DNA of 64,000 nucleotides from Liolophura sinensis (lineage: Eukaryota; Mollusca; Polyplacophora; Chitonida; Chitonidae): contig NW_027018124.1 in the NCBI RefSeq assembly GCF_032854445.1, positions 1 to 64,000 of the forward strand, in the 5' to 3' direction. Positions 11,901 through 22,472 of this stretch are shown one piece after another. The number at the start of each line of letters is the position of its first letter. Position 1 is the stretch's first letter. The notes below the pieces were generated by a model. It searched no databases, was not told the origin of the DNA, and saw only the letters and a list, made by a program, of their open reading frames with translations. A program made the position numbers and the translations under genes.

Positions 11901-13172
11901 GCCATCTAATTGACAAAAAATTATTTCTCCTAAGTATGTTCCATATTTTGTTCGAACCCGCTGTGTATAATACTCAGATATTTCATGCAGTACTGGAAAA
12001 AAAAACCCAGCACTTTTGTCACAAATAAAAAACACTTTATTGTGCTCATGCATTTTTGAATGTAAAAGTTTTGCTCGACTAAACTTGACTGTTCCATACT
12101 AGTGTAGACAACCAAAAGTATTTTGCAGAGAATTTGATTACATTATAGAAAATTGCATTATAATATCTACTCTCCTGCATGTATTTCCCTGATGGTCAAA
12201 AGTAATATCATTCAGTTGCCGTCAGTCATTCACAGAATAACAGTTTATCACACATTCATAACCAAAATATTAGCAGGTGGAATGAAGCTTGTACGTATTT
12301 TCGTGTTACTTATGTCAGACTCTAAACGTCCCATCCTATGTTATTAGCACACATTAAAAATATCCATTATTTGATTCAATTCCGTGGCTTCAGATTGTAA
12401 TGCCTTAACAGTCGGGCTCGCAGTAGGATTCGGGGAAGCTCTTTGTATCACGGTGATCGCTGCTCTTGCTGTTCTTTGTCGGTAATCAATTTACGCATTT
12501 TCTTGTGCTTTCCTGCATAATTCAGGATTCTGCTAGTTGACTAAGAATCTCCAAGTCCATTTGCAATGTTTCTATGTTATTCCTCATCAAATATGATGAC
12601 AACACAGCATATTGAGTAATTCTAGATAAGGAACGTGTATTATGAAGTTTACATGAACAGAAAAAACAGCTAGGATAAAACCCATAAAAACGATTGTATA
12701 AAATGACGAGAGGCCAACTTTTACCGGTATGTATAACTACTGGCCAATTGTAACACCATCATTGCTGCTCTGCTTTTACTCTCATGCTGATGCATGTTAC
12801 ATAAAGGTTTTAGAAAGAGCAAAACTGTATAAGAAACCTAAACTGTCCACAATCAACAAAATATGAAATTGTAGGGAAATATTCATGTTCACCTTAGCCT
12901 TTCTTTTGCACAGGAAACATTGGGGCTTGAAAGCAAGGGAAGCATGCAAGCTTCAAGGCTCTGTGTTGCAAAATATGAATTCAAATGACAACCTATCAGC
13001 TGCTGAAACCGGACATTCTTATGAGAATGTTGAGAGTTCTCCATCACTGGAAGAAAGCAGACAAAGTAGACGAACTGGCCCGAGAGTTGAAATTGAAATG
13101 GACATAAACGAGACTGATGTACAACCAGTCGGTGATTTCCCAGCATATGAAGGCGTTAATGCGCCATCATAG
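5836..13172 (+). CDS. Gene B: EGF-like type I membrane protein
   Basis: Seven exons join in frame: 5836-5923, 8035-8181, 9104-9247, 10408-10533, 11806-11892, 12394-12481, 12914-13172. All introns are GT-AG; the first five introns are phase 1 and the last is phase 2. The product is about 312 aa: signal peptide (1-29), two EGF-like modules (30-126), a third EB/EGF-like module (127-168), a Thr/Pro stalk with five Thr in a row (169-197), one membrane segment (about 200-225) and an 85-residue tail with GHSYENV. The first ATG of the exon is used; it is followed by an Arg-Arg n-region and a hydrophobic core. The exons were found by eye, so additional small exons are possible. It is a probable plasma-membrane receptor with extracellular N-terminus; ligand unknown. 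The tail ends at a TAG beyond which homology to gene A continues. Confidence 0.7.
6271..6446 (-). mobile_element. SINE family 1, head portion
   Basis: The segment has the ACGACCATCCGCAG, GGAGAGGAAACCAGCATGAG and GGTGAGAG...GGTCATTGCGCC blocks of the SINE at 25641 and ends in CTCGGCCACAGTGGCC. The tail part is missing. It lies in intron 1 of gene B. Confidence 0.7.
7619..7790 (+). mobile_element. tRNA-derived SINE, family 2
   Basis: It starts CGGTGGCTTAATGGTTTGAG, a Pol III A-box-like head, and continues to CTGCCTCGCTTAGTGCTC and GGTCGGTATAATGTGA, blocks that recur in a second molluscan SINE type as I remember it. It lies in intron 1 of gene B. The 3' limit is uncertain. Confidence 0.5.
8035..8181 (+). 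CDS. Gene B exon 2: EGF-like module 1
   Basis: The 147-bp phase 1-1 exon lies between TATTAG and GTAAGT. The six Cys follow C-x5-C-x5-C-x6-C-x-C-x(about 20)-C, close to EGF/EB modules, with the core CGTNSLCGYGAKC. Gene D exon 2 has the same length and CGTNSLCGYGTRC. The exon can be gained or lost without a frame change. Confidence 0.8.
8952..9040 (+). pseudogene. Decayed duplicate of EGF exon 2b in gene B intron
   Basis: The segment starts like the exon at 9104 (GGGAGTTACA, then TGCGGAGATGAGCT against TGTGGAGATAAGCT) after a plausible ATAG acceptor. The following Cys spacing is lost, and the next donor GTGAGT at 9041 would be phase 0, not compatible with the phase 1 exons. It probably is a relic of exon duplication and not used, though a transcript could show otherwise. 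Confidence 0.5.
9104..9247 (+). CDS. Gene B exon 3: EGF-like module 2
   Basis: The 144-bp phase 1-1 exon lies between TCCTAAG and GTAAGT. Residues include CGDKLCGYKAEC and then C-R-C and a final W-Y-C-V-G, the same six-Cys plan as exon 2. Broken copies occur in C at 19264-19315 and 19722-19800. Confidence 0.75.
10408..10533 (+). CDS. Gene B exon 4: EB/EGF-like module 3
   Basis: The 126-bp phase 1-1 exon follows ATTGCAG and ends at GTGAGT. The Cys plan is C-x6-C-x5-C-x10-C-x-C-x11-C, with CSLVGMSCPDNTTC near its start, closer to the classic EGF short loop than modules 1 and 2. No copy was found in C or D. Confidence 0.7.
11806..11892 (+). CDS. Gene B exon 5: Thr/Pro stalk
   Basis: The 87-bp phase 1-1 exon follows TTTAATTCAG and ends at ACG/GTAACT. 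It encodes P-S-S-K-S-T-A-T-V-G-P-P, five Thr, A-A-P-N-Q-N. The five Thr come from an ACA repeat, so length variation is likely. Such stretches are often O-glycosylated stalks next to a membrane segment, which is where it lies. Confidence 0.65.
12394..12481 (+). CDS. Gene B exon 6: membrane segment
   Basis: The 88-bp exon follows GGCTTCAG, enters in phase 1 and leaves in phase 2 (TGTCG/GTAATC). It encodes TVGLAVGFGEALCITVI and then A-A-L-A-V-L-C-R. One Glu lies inside the hydrophobic stretch. The split Arg codon joins to K-H-W in exon 7, giving a basic stop-transfer end. Confidence 0.75.
12741..12784 (+). repeat. Short dispersed repeat S, copy 1
   Basis: The block TGGCCAATTGTAACACCATC then ATTGCTGCTCTGCTTTTACT resembles 22169-22216 (+), 26262-26318 (-), 26620-26668 (-) and 29218-29260 (+). 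All share a GCTGCTCTG-TTTTAC type end or its complement. Confidence 0.45.
12914..13172 (+). CDS. Gene B exon 7: cytoplasmic tail
   Basis: The exon follows TTTTGCACAG, starts in phase 2 and encodes K-H-W-G-L-K, a Ser/Asn/Glu-rich stretch, GHSYENV and then PAYEGVNAPS before TAG at 13170-13172. GHSYENV is shared with gene A. pY-E-N fits a Grb2-type SH2 ligand by general knowledge of SH2 specificity. Confidence 0.75.
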
Positions 13173-13268
13173 TCACCTAATGACAATGACAATAGTGGAC
13201 TGTACGAATCTGCTAATACACGTGGCACGTCAGGGGCCAGACTTTACACAACTCTGAGGCAAACTTAG
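13173..13268 (+). pseudogene. Lost C-terminal tail of gene B beyond a TAG stop
   Basis: Directly after the TAG at 13170-13172 the same frame stays open to the next TAG at 13266-13268. It encodes L-Y-E-S-A and R-L-Y-T-T-L, matching the gene A sequence at 2033-2110. Gene A has CAG where B has TAG, so a single change truncates B by about 31 residues. Stop-codon readthrough is possible but unsupported. Confidence 0.6.
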
Positions 13269-14570
13269 CGTCTCATTAAAAGTGAGCGAGGCGTTACCCT
13301 GGTCGTCCCTGGATACATGTAGCACTGTACAGAGAATGTAGCATTCACAATACAATTGTGAACGGAAGATGTACTAACACAATAGTGTTGTTCTCTACGT
13401 AATTTATTGATACTCATCTCTGTTTGTAGTATAAGTTGCTGTCAACCTGTCAAGAGTTGACTGCAGTATTTATCTCCTTTGCCTGCGAAAGGGGCATATT
13501 AGATGATATGAACATATTGACTGATTTTAACATGTTTTACCCTTCGTAACAGTTGTCCGTCACGTTAATTTTAATAATGTCCTCTGACATTTAGAGAAGA
13601 ATTTAAGTTTACGGCTGTATCATTTTAGAATTTTAGCTTCGTCACATGATATCTTAAATTCTACATATCTAACGACTTGTAGAAAAGGCCTGTGTTTCAT
13701 TTAAACCACATCCAACGGTATATTTTAGGTGGCTGCACACGAGATTATCTTCCATTGAAAAGGATATGGCAACAATGGAACATCATTTTCTTTTAATATA
13801 TGGTTAAACGCTCTTAATATTAACTGTGAAACGTCTGTATCTTTTGAGACTGTTAGGCCCCTATGTATAAAAGGGTGTTTGAACGACACAGGTGCAGGAC
13901 AAGATCTTTTCACCGTTATATACTGAAACCACGGGTGGTACATAAAGCTTGGTAGTTATACTACGAAGACTGTACACTGCACATAGAGTATTTTTTCATA
14001 ATATCCACGACAAGCTAAATTGTTTTCCAGTTATTCTGGTGCCATTTATATGTACTACAGCATTTCAAAAGCGTACATAAACATACACTTGTCTAACATT
14101 CGTTCCTATACGTGCTTATTATGTGTAAATCTAGTACTAAATGGTTACTTTAACCATAACAGCCTTAACTGGCGTAAATATGATACCAGAGGTATTGTGT
14201 AGTACATTATATATTGGGTAATAAAATACAGACGTCGGAGGTTAGGTCAAAAAGTTTGGAAGGCGTATGATAATAGGACTGAGAACAAAATCAACATATA
14301 GATAAGCATGTCCCTACATAGGCATAAAGCCTTACTAGTTTACAACGCAAACAACAGCTCACGTCACATTTGAACGGTTCATTTGATTACGAAAGATGTA
14401 ATCTGTACACTTCAACAAGTTGTAGTCTTGTCCCCTTAATAAACCACACTGCATTTGTTAAGCAACAATGGTGAACATTCTATCGCTTTCTCAAAAAACC
14501 AAAACACTTTGAATACGGTAGGGAGACTTTACACAGGCAGGAAAAGGTGGCTAACGTAGAAAGAACGACA
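13269..14570. other. Gene B 3' flank and B-C spacer
   Basis: No further exon was seen. A canonical AATAAA is at 14220-14225, over 1 kb after the stop; nearer candidates were not obvious. Confidence 0.35.
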
Positions 14571-14652
14571 ATGCCTACCCTCCCAAGACGATGGGGCAGT
14601 GTACTGACTTTACGGGGTTTATGGTTAACCCTCACGGCTATATCCGTCAGAG
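14571..14652 (+). CDS. Copy C exon 1: signal peptide
   Basis: The reading is M-P-T-L-P-R-R-W-G-S-V-L then a hydrophobic stretch ending S-V-R-G, with a GTAAGT donor in phase 1. It aligns with gene B exon 1 without frame change. The ATG used here is two codons downstream of the position of the B start. Confidence 0.6.
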
Positions 14653-14829
14653 GTAAGTCTGCATACATACTCAGTGTTTCTTGTTTTGATTCGTGGATAA
14701 TATCGTTCCATTTATGACTGACAGTTGTGAGATAAATGACAAACTTCCAGCTGTCCTCGTCACATTAGAGGTGCCATATGATTTAACGATTTCTGCTTTT
14801 TACTACACGCTACAAAATACAGTTTTAAC

Positions 14830-15290
14830 GCAGACTGAATGCTGATGTACATTTCATAGTCATCTACATAGCACCTGTTAAATATTCGTATAGCGTCCAA
14901 TGGGTTAATGTAAAATAACACAGGGGTGGTGGGCCGTGTGACTGCGTTATGAAGTAACAGTGCTTGTCTGGATCAGTGACACACGTTAAGGATGGTATTT
15001 ATACAGTTATACTGCCAGACTATAAAATATAGGTTAGTCTACCTCTAAATAACCGATAACATAATAGCTATCTATAGACATCATGTATTTCACCATGTGA
15101 AAATTTTAAATTACACACCTGCGGTTCCATTAGGATTAATCAGCAGTAGAGATGTCAACTGACTTTAACGCAGTGATCTGTCTGTCAGGTATGTTCATGT
15201 AATCACGCTCTGTAAGGCTTGGCTTCTCAAGTGTGGTGGAATTCCTGACCATGTATATGATACTACAGTCACTGTGTTGACGACTGTTTT
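14830..15290 (+). repeat. Intronic duplication, copy 1
   Basis: This part of copy C intron 1 resembles 17090-17570: ATCTACATAGCACCTGTTAA / ATCTACATGTTTACAGCACC, AATATAGGTTAGTCTAC / AATATAGGTTACTCTAC, and TTCTCAAGTGTGGTGGAATT / CTACTTAAGTGTGATGGAATT occur in the same order. A related GTAGGGTGTGGTGGAATTC string lies at 23538 in gene D intron 1. Confidence 0.5.
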
Positions 15291-15429
15291 TTTTTTTTGT
15301 TTTTTTTTTTAACTCTCAGGCCTGTTTTACAAATCTCTCACAAGACTATACAAAGCGCCTTTAGTCTATCTAGCGCATCAGTTTTCTAGCTGTGAAAAGA
15401 AAAATTTACAAATTAAATGCGTTAGAGGC

Positions 15430-15580
15430 AACCACAAGTATCGGCAGGTTGCTGACAGACCATCCAACGTACGACCGGAGAGGGAGCGAGCATAAGCTGG
15501 ACTTGAATTCACAGGAGCTACTGTGGTGAGAGGCTCCTGGGTCATTGCGCCGCGCTGGCACTCTAACCAGCTCGGCCCCT
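15430..15580 (-). mobile_element. SINE family 1, head portion
   Basis: The segment contains GGCAGGTTGCTGACAGACC, ACCGGAGAGGGAGCGAGCAT, GGTGAGAGGCTCCTGGGTCA and AACCAGCTCGGCC. The 3' tail side is absent. It lies in copy C intron 1. Confidence 0.7.
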
Positions 15581-16261
15581 ATGACAAATATAAATATATG
15601 TCTATGATATATGTTTTTATGTCTGAATAATTATATAAGTTGTGATACGGCCAAACTGTATTCGTCGTGGAAGACGAGGACAGAACAACGGTGGAACTGG
15701 GGCACCTGTGTCTTTAACATGTTCAGTTGATATTTAACGAGCACCCAGACGTTATTCCACACGAACATCTGTATCACGTGTAGTCTCTTGTGACCGGTTA
15801 TTAAACAATTTACAGAAGATTTTGTCTACACGTTGGGTCAAATTTTCAGTGACATTACCTTTACCAAGTTTTAAGAGCACCGGCATTACGTTGTAAAAGG
15901 CTCAGTAAAGTGTTGCATGAACTAAAACGTATAAAACACAGTTAGTGATTTGTTTAAATAATTTGATAAAAAAAAGGAAATGAAATAGCCTACAATTTTC
16001 CAGTACATGTACTAACATTTGTTGAAATTCCTGCATGTTATGGTAGAAAGCATGCACATGTTCTTCCTACAATCCAGTGGGGATAATTAACATTTACATA
16101 GTTGGTGCATTTCCGCGGCATGTCACATGCTGGGTTCTACTGACTTGCTTTAAATTATTTCTTTTTCAACGCTACAGCAATAACTTGGAGTACAATCGAT
16201 AAAAATATCAAAATGGCATTCTTGTTCTGAATCAGGCCCAAATTCTTCCTCTTCATCACTA

Positions 16262-16305
16262 GGTTTATTTATTTGATTGGTGTTTTACGCCGTACTTAAA
16301 AACAT
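16262..16305 (-). mobile_element. SINE family 1, tail fragment
   Basis: Only TTTATTTATTTGATTGGTG and the TTTTACGCCGTACT box are present. Confidence 0.55.
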
Positions 16306-17089
16306 ATATAGTTAACCATTTATTAAACAATCCTCCTTCTCTGATGACAAACAATCACTATGTGATCCAACATCAACAAAATCAGTTTTATTTCTTTAAA
16401 TGTTTGTGGTCGTTATGTGCTTTAAATTCCGCTTTATGCAATGTGTTTTATGCGGGCCACAAAACAACTTCCTGCAGACATTTTACAACATAATGTGTTA
16501 TATAACAAACACTGAAGTTTCCTCACGTGTCTATTATCCACTAATCGTTTTTAAAACTGTCTGGACTTTATTCTATTTTATTGCCAACCCTTAGTAAGAC
16601 ACTGATCTGCTAGTACCATTCAAAAGCCCTACCAACTCAGAAAAATTTTCCTCTTTTTCCCATTCTTTTCACATATTTTCCCCAAGATAAGGCTGAAATA
16701 TTGCCGATGTGGCGTTAAGCCATAATCAGTCATTTTTTTTCTCAAATCGGTGGGGGAGTACAGCTGGGTTAAAAATATAAGAAACACATTTGAGGGGGAC
16801 ACACATTTAGGTCACTTTCACTCATATTTTGCAACACATTTCTGCTGCGATTTTTTCCCCACATTCAAATGGTTGTTAGTTAAAACATACTACTATAACC
16901 ATGACAACAAATCACTTCACAGTATTGGACATTTCATCGAATTTCCCGTGATATATAATTCACTTTCTTAATGAAATAAGAAAAGTTTGTATTTTGAAAG
17001 CATCCCACGTTGGCCAGTGATACACGGCTTATGGGCCATAAGAAATTCCAAGAGGTTAAGCCACAGTGTTAATGCAAACTAAAAGCTAA

Positions 17090-17570
17090 TCTACACTTCA
17101 CAGCCATCTACATGTTTACAGCACCAGTTAAGTGTTCAAGTAGTCTCCATGGGCCTGATGTCGAAACAATGGCGGGAATTGTGATCGCGTTCTGAAGTAA
17201 CAGTGCTTTTCTGAACGTGTACATTTGTTAAGTGTGCTGTGTATCAACATGTCGGTAGCGGTTTATGTATACAAGCATAGGTAAATTCAGGCTGTAAAAT
17301 ATAGGTTACTCTACGCGTAAATAATACATAGCACAACTACACCAGGTATTTCGATTTTAAACATACCACCAAAACTAGCTCATCCTTCATCATTTCATAA
17401 TTAGAAAATATATACTTGCGGTTGTATTAGGGTCAGTTACCAGTAGAGTTGTTTATGTTAGACAGTGGGATGTTAGTCAGATGTATATTCATGTAATAAC
17501 ATCTTGTAAGTTTTGACTACTTAAGTGTGATGGAATTTCTGCACCATTTCCATGAGACTACAGCGTATGT
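17090..17570 (+). repeat. Intronic duplication, copy 2
   Basis: This is the partner of 14830-15290, about 2.26 kb downstream in the same intron, with clear but diverged similarity in order. Confidence 0.5.
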
Positions 17571-18751
17571 GTGGGGGCAATTAGTTTTAGAACACTATGC
17601 CAAGCGCATTTTAAGATCATGTTATATCTGCATACCATATGTTGTCATAGAAGTTACACCGGGTGTAACTGACGACTAATTCCTAAACAAGGGATACTAA
17701 TCCATTGTTCAGGTGGATAAAACAGCTGGTACTTCAGCTTTAGCAGTTCATGCTGGAAGATTTAGTAATGTCCCTTGTGAGATATGATCAATTCCGGTAT
17801 GCCACAGTGTCACTGAATATGAGTTTTACTTTGTAATGATTTTCTGTTCTTGTAAATCGTTACAAGTGAGGATTTTTTTAATCAAGTATGTTAGAAATAG
17901 GTAGATTATTCGCATGGGATAGCCAACTCTCCGACTTTGAGAAAAGTTAATACGGAAATCATACTACACTCTACACTAACGATTGTCTAAGTAACAAGAT
18001 CACTGGCAATGCAATCGCCCTGGTTTGTTGATAGGAACATGTCGGAGGTAATGTCTTTCTGTTTGGACTTGACCAGTATGAGTTAACACAGTTTAGAGTT
18101 TAACAGCCGAAATATGTCAGTATTTATCAGGCTGCTCATGTATGTTTAGAAATGTAGAATGAAGCAGCATGAAGAGACATTTCGATCTTGTCGCTTACCA
18201 TTCACAGTTAAGAGACACTATCAGCACAGTAAAAATGTAATTCAATATGTGTTTAAGTTCTTAGATGGGAGGATCGTCTATATCGTATCAACTGCCATGA
18301 AGCTTGACCAGTGGTATATCACACACAAAAAAAAAAACAGAAATGAATATAATGCACTCTACAGTGGGACAAAATTAGGCTCTTCCAATCACTGCAATGT
18401 ATGAAATGTTCTGAATTTTCAGAAAATTAAAAGTTGCGGGCGACCTTCGTGTAACATTAAACTTCGGTATGTAATGGTAAATTTCACCTCAATAAGCCTT
18501 CACCAATCAAATGACCTTACCCGTTTCCCGTAGACGCACCGCCTCTAATTTCTCCAGGAGGAGACAGTATATTGCTTTGTTTATAATGTTTGGAAGGTAA
18601 CAAAAATTCCACAACCTGTTATTGTTCGTGTTGCCTGCGTTTTTTTTTTTTCGTTTGTATATTAACTCTATGTATAGATACCAAAAGAACGTTTAGTGGA
18701 ATCTGAGGAAAACTACATCGAAATCATTCGTAACTGATTTGTGTTGGAAGG

Positions 18752-18872
18752 TATAGTCGTGTGGAACCCTCAATTGTGGGTATGGAGCTGAGTGTTTCAA
18801 AAACACGGATTGTGTGTGCTTATCTCATAATGACAACAGAATACAGCAGTCATCCAGGTTTTACTGCTTGGG
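18752..18872 (+). pseudogene. Copy C EGF-1 exon relic
   Basis: The Cys frame gives C-x4-C-x5-C-x5-C-x-C and a final F-Y-C-L-G before G/GTAAGT, aligning with exons at 8035 and 25371. The 5' part has lost frame: the acceptor GGAAG at about 18750 does not enter in the required phase, and TAG lies in frame before the first Cys. Confidence 0.55.
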
Positions 18873-19263
18873 TAAGTCAAACATCTGTAGTGCAGAGAAC
18901 TTCAAATAAAGTGACACATTTTTGACTTATTCGTAAGGCATGGGATTTTACACATTGTAGCTTTAACAAGCATGTTATTATATCATTCATGCATAAGCCT
19001 ACATGCGTTCGGCGGCACCAAACTTCCTTAGTGATAAATCATCGCACAACTGACATCGCTATTATCACTTATATAAACATTCATAATATCGTCCTCAGAC
19101 TGTCTCATGTTAAGGTAACGCCTCGACATTTTGTCCTTACGTGCACACATCAAAATGTATGGGCAGCAATTTTAAAACACTATGATACATTGTTTATGAA
19201 CAGAAATATCTATCTAACAACACGTGTCAAAACCAACACTAATAATAAAACCTCGAATTCCCA

Positions 19264-19315
19264 ATGTACTAACACAGCGGACGGACACATTTCCAGCCCT
19301 GTCGTATTGTGAGGG
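19264..19315 (+). pseudogene. Copy C EGF-2 exon, 3' fragment
   Basis: The string CCAGCCCTGTCGTATTGTGA then GGGTAAGTTA matches the end of gene B exon 3, CCATCCCTGTGGTACTGTGT then GGGTAAGTTA. Confidence 0.5.
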
Positions 19316-19420
19316 TAAGTTAAAACGCCTTCAGGATTACAGATTTAGCCGTGAATGTGTTCTCTCCAACAACAATTGATAAACTCATAGGCATAATTTC
19401 ATAAATTCGTTTGGATAAAT

Positions 19421-19653
19421 TTATTTATTTATTCCGTTGGTGTTTTACGCCATACTCAAGAATATTTCTGGTATATGACGACAGGCAGCATTATGGTGGG
19501 GGGAAACCGGGCACAGATAGGTGGAAATCCACGACAATCCGCAGGTTGCTGATAGACCTTCCCAAGTACGGCCGGAGAGGAAGCCAGCATGACCTGGAAT
19601 TGAACTCACAGTGGGTTATTGCGTTACCACAGCGCGCTAACCAGCTGAGCCGT
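19421..19653 (-). mobile_element. SINE family 1, near full length
   Basis: It runs from TTTATTTATTTATTCCGTTG through GTGTTTTACGCCATACTCAA to AACCAGCTGAGCCG, with the tRNA-like head reversed. It is inserted inside the decayed copy C. Confidence 0.8.
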
Positions 19654-19721
19654 TTGAATAAAAGTCCAACAGTACAACACATATAAACTGTACAGAACAA
19701 CAAACTCCTTATTGTCTGTGT

Positions 19722-19800
19722 CCTAAGGTAAGGGAGTTACACAATGTGGAGCTTAGCTGTGTGGTTGAGGTGCAGAATGTAACACAGACAATGACAACCA
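19722..19800 (+). pseudogene. Copy C EGF-2 exon, 5' fragment with stops
   Basis: The start TGTCTGTGTCCTAAGGTAAG then GGAGTTACACAATGTGGAGC matches the exon 3 acceptor and start in gene B. In the matching frame a TAG and a TGA occur within the first 15 codons. Confidence 0.6.
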
Positions 19801-22160
19801 ATGGAACCACAACTCCGATTCCATAATTAGTGTCGGGGAATCATCGTCTGAAAGACATTCTATACAATGTGCATACAAAATGAATATCACTTTGTAATTC
19901 ATATTAAAGAATATGTTTCTAACAAATAACATTTGCACATACATGCATATGTTTCCCACAGACACAAATACATCACTTTCTGCTCACGGCATTTCGTAGG
20001 AAAATCCCAAATAATTTAAAATATTACACCTTAAAACAAAATGGATTTTTAAAAAAAACTCACATAATTTTAGACCAATCATTTCAGGTAACGGAACTGA
20101 AAGCTTCCTTTGTGTCTTTCCTTCTTTCTCGCACCGCCCCCCCCCCTCCCCTCCATCTTATTTTTTAAAAAAGCAGGAAGAATGTGAGCGACAGCTTTAT
20201 AAAACTGCTAGTAGTAATCCTGATCATTTGAAGTGTTAGAAACAAAACCTGCTTCCGTGTGGCCAGGTTTTTTGTCACCAGATTTCGGGTTGAACTGAAA
20301 TTCGACACATAGTTATTGATCATCATGGGCGACAAAGTTTACCAACGACGTAATTTTTTTTCACCTCACCAGTAACTTTTGGCTTAAAGTAAAAGAAAAT
20401 CTTAATTTTGAAAATTTCACGAATAAAGGCGGTACTGGTTGTCATTACTACAAGTATAAACACGTTTAGGTATAACACATGAGCCGTATACTACATATAC
20501 ATGTGCACAGAACACAGAACACGAAACACCAGTGCTTATGCACTACCATGTTAAGTTTCCTCACTCGCTGGTGTCACAGGAAATTGCACTAATGTGCAAA
20601 TAAGGCCTTGACTTGGCAGAAATTTGACAAACGGTCTGTAAATATGACTTGTCTATATCTTCCATCTATTTTTCTTTAAAATCCACACTTTTGGAAAGTA
20701 TTAGCCTATATATGCCATCTTGAGCAGATTGACGGATCACTCACTGTAAAATATGGTTTAAATGGTAAAGAGATCTGTCACGACTTACTGCATGATGGTT
20801 TTACATAGTTTACCCAACCTTGGAATCAGTCAGCCTTTAAGAGTCACAAAAATGTCGGGAGATGTTAAATGAAGTAAACGTTTTGGAGATTAACAGTTCG
20901 CCGATATTGTTTATTGCGTGTGACTAGGCACAGAACTTTAAAATCATCTGAGAACGGATTAAAGAAAAACATAACTTTTTTCTTTGGTTTTCCAAAAAAG
21001 TTTTCAAAATTAGAATCTGCCTTAATGCTAGTTCTTTAAGTGTCATGCCACTTTAACTCGGAAACTTGCATGAGCCATTCTCTGAAGTCCCACCTAAACA
21101 GAGCTTACGGCAAATAATGCACATTTTAAACAGGTAAGTGATATTAAGGGAGGTAATCCAGTGCAGCCCAATAGCTACAATACGGCTGCAATAGTACCTT
21201 GTTATTTGTCTGAAACAGATCGTAGCAGAAAACGAAGTTATCAAGTCATTCAATCGACATCATGCACACATCAGTTCTACGTCATTTTGTCTGAATACTT
21301 TGTGTTATGCAACAATGAAATTAGTAAGTTATGCTGCTACTTGACGTTTCCTAACATCGTGATGTGTTAAAAATAAGTTGCACTAAACCAGAAGCTAAAA
21401 AAAAACACCTTGTGTGAAAGTGATATAATGCTTCCATTTCTAGTTTGTGTTTGAGTCACGGAAAAAATACAAAAAATACATTTTCCAAAATTATCACAGA
21501 TGTAAATGCTAATGAAATATCCCGGCTCTGGATAGAGTGTACTCCCACCGTCCCTGGGTCTAGGCTGCAGAAGCTTACCGTTTACCGTTTTCGAAATCTA
21601 ACATTCGTTATAAAAAACCATTTACCTACCATGAATATGGTGTTACCGGACACTTCAAAATCCTCCTCCCATATTATCTACAACCATCCTAGACGTGGAA
21701 AACTCTGGAGTGTGGTCTTACACAATAATCATGTAAATAAATAATCTAAGTCATATAAATAATCTAAGCCAAAATAAAGATAATTTTCCGGTAATCGCTG
21801 ACTTTCATACTGTAAATTTAAAATTTGGGGAACGACAGGCCTACGACGGCCTGCCATCCTGTCATCCGTCGATTGAGGAATTCCTCTTGACGTTGGATTC
21901 TATATTTGAGTGGACTGACTCGCTTTTAGAAGCCGGAATATTCCATCCGGATTTAGACGCTGTCATCAGTATCACATAGTATTAACCAGGATAGCCGACG
22001 GTTTTACATCGACTCTTCTTGTTGATGACGTCCTGTCAAAGCTGTACTAGCTGTTTTTACTTTCTGCATCTAATTGATACAGGTGTTTGTATTAAGGTAT
22101 GTAGGTAACGCGGTATGTTGCACTGTTTTTTTTTATTCCGTGAAAGATAAAGTATTTCAC
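19801..22160. other. Spacer between copy C and gene D, no gene seen
   Basis: I looked for membrane and tail exons of copy C and saw none. The open frames near 21161-21370 and 21445-21744 have no recognisable domain. A C-rich run lies at about 20136-20155. Confidence 0.4.
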
Positions 22161-22168
22161 AATTCACC

Positions 22169-22216
22169 TGTGACCGTTTACCAGCTATCACACTGTCGTT
22201 GCTGCTCTGGTTTTAC
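22169..22216 (+). repeat. Short dispersed repeat S, copy 2
   Basis: TGTGACCGTTTACCAGCTATC then CACTGTCGTTGCTGCTCTGG and TTTTACG is the clearest copy and matches the complement of 26262-26318. Confidence 0.5.
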
Positions 22217-22327
22217 GTCAGTCTACATCACGAGGTAGATGTCGCCTTTTCTGGCACAGAGCGTACACTTCCTTTTATTCCGGAAGTACAGTATACATGT
22301 GTATACATGCATGAAAGAGTCTCCTCC

Positions 22328-22335
22328 TATATAAT
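22328..22335 (+). promoter_or_regulatory. TATA-like box upstream of gene D
   Basis: TATATAAT lies 138 bp before the gene D ATG and just before a segment (AGGAGAAAAAGAGG) that also occurs before gene B. It is the best local core-promoter candidate, but the distance and start site are unproven. Confidence 0.3.
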
Positions 22336-22472
22336 GCACGACTTAAACTCGTAGATCGAATAGGAGAAAAAGAGGTTATCGTAAAGAAAAGATTTTATCC
22401 CTGTAAGGATTATAGAAATAGCAAGTGAATGGTAACTTTACACTGACGGCGTACGCAGCTTACATGTGAAGG

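Larger units (their letters stand above)
14571..19800 (+). pseudogene. Copy C: decayed receptor paralogue
   Basis: A good signal-peptide exon (14571-14652, phase 1 donor) is followed by damaged module exons. An EGF-1 copy at about 18752-18872 keeps CGTLNCGYGAEC and the donor G/GTAAGT, but its frame does not connect in phase 1 to the nearest acceptor (an in-frame TAG lies just upstream). An EGF-2 end fragment lies at 19264-19315 and an EGF-2 start fragment at 19722-19800, with TAG and TGA stops in the frame that matches gene B. A SINE sits between these two. No module-3, stalk, membrane or tail exon was found before gene D begins. It is most simply a dead tandem copy; its first exon could still be used as an alternative start for gene D. 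Confidence 0.6.

Noticed and set aside
17650-17670. Near-perfect palindrome AGTTACACCGGGTGTAACT
   Set aside because: Single short inverted repeat in an intron with no further support.
21445-21744. A 99-residue frame in the C-D spacer
   Set aside because: Low-complexity context and no recognisable motif; not supported as a gene.
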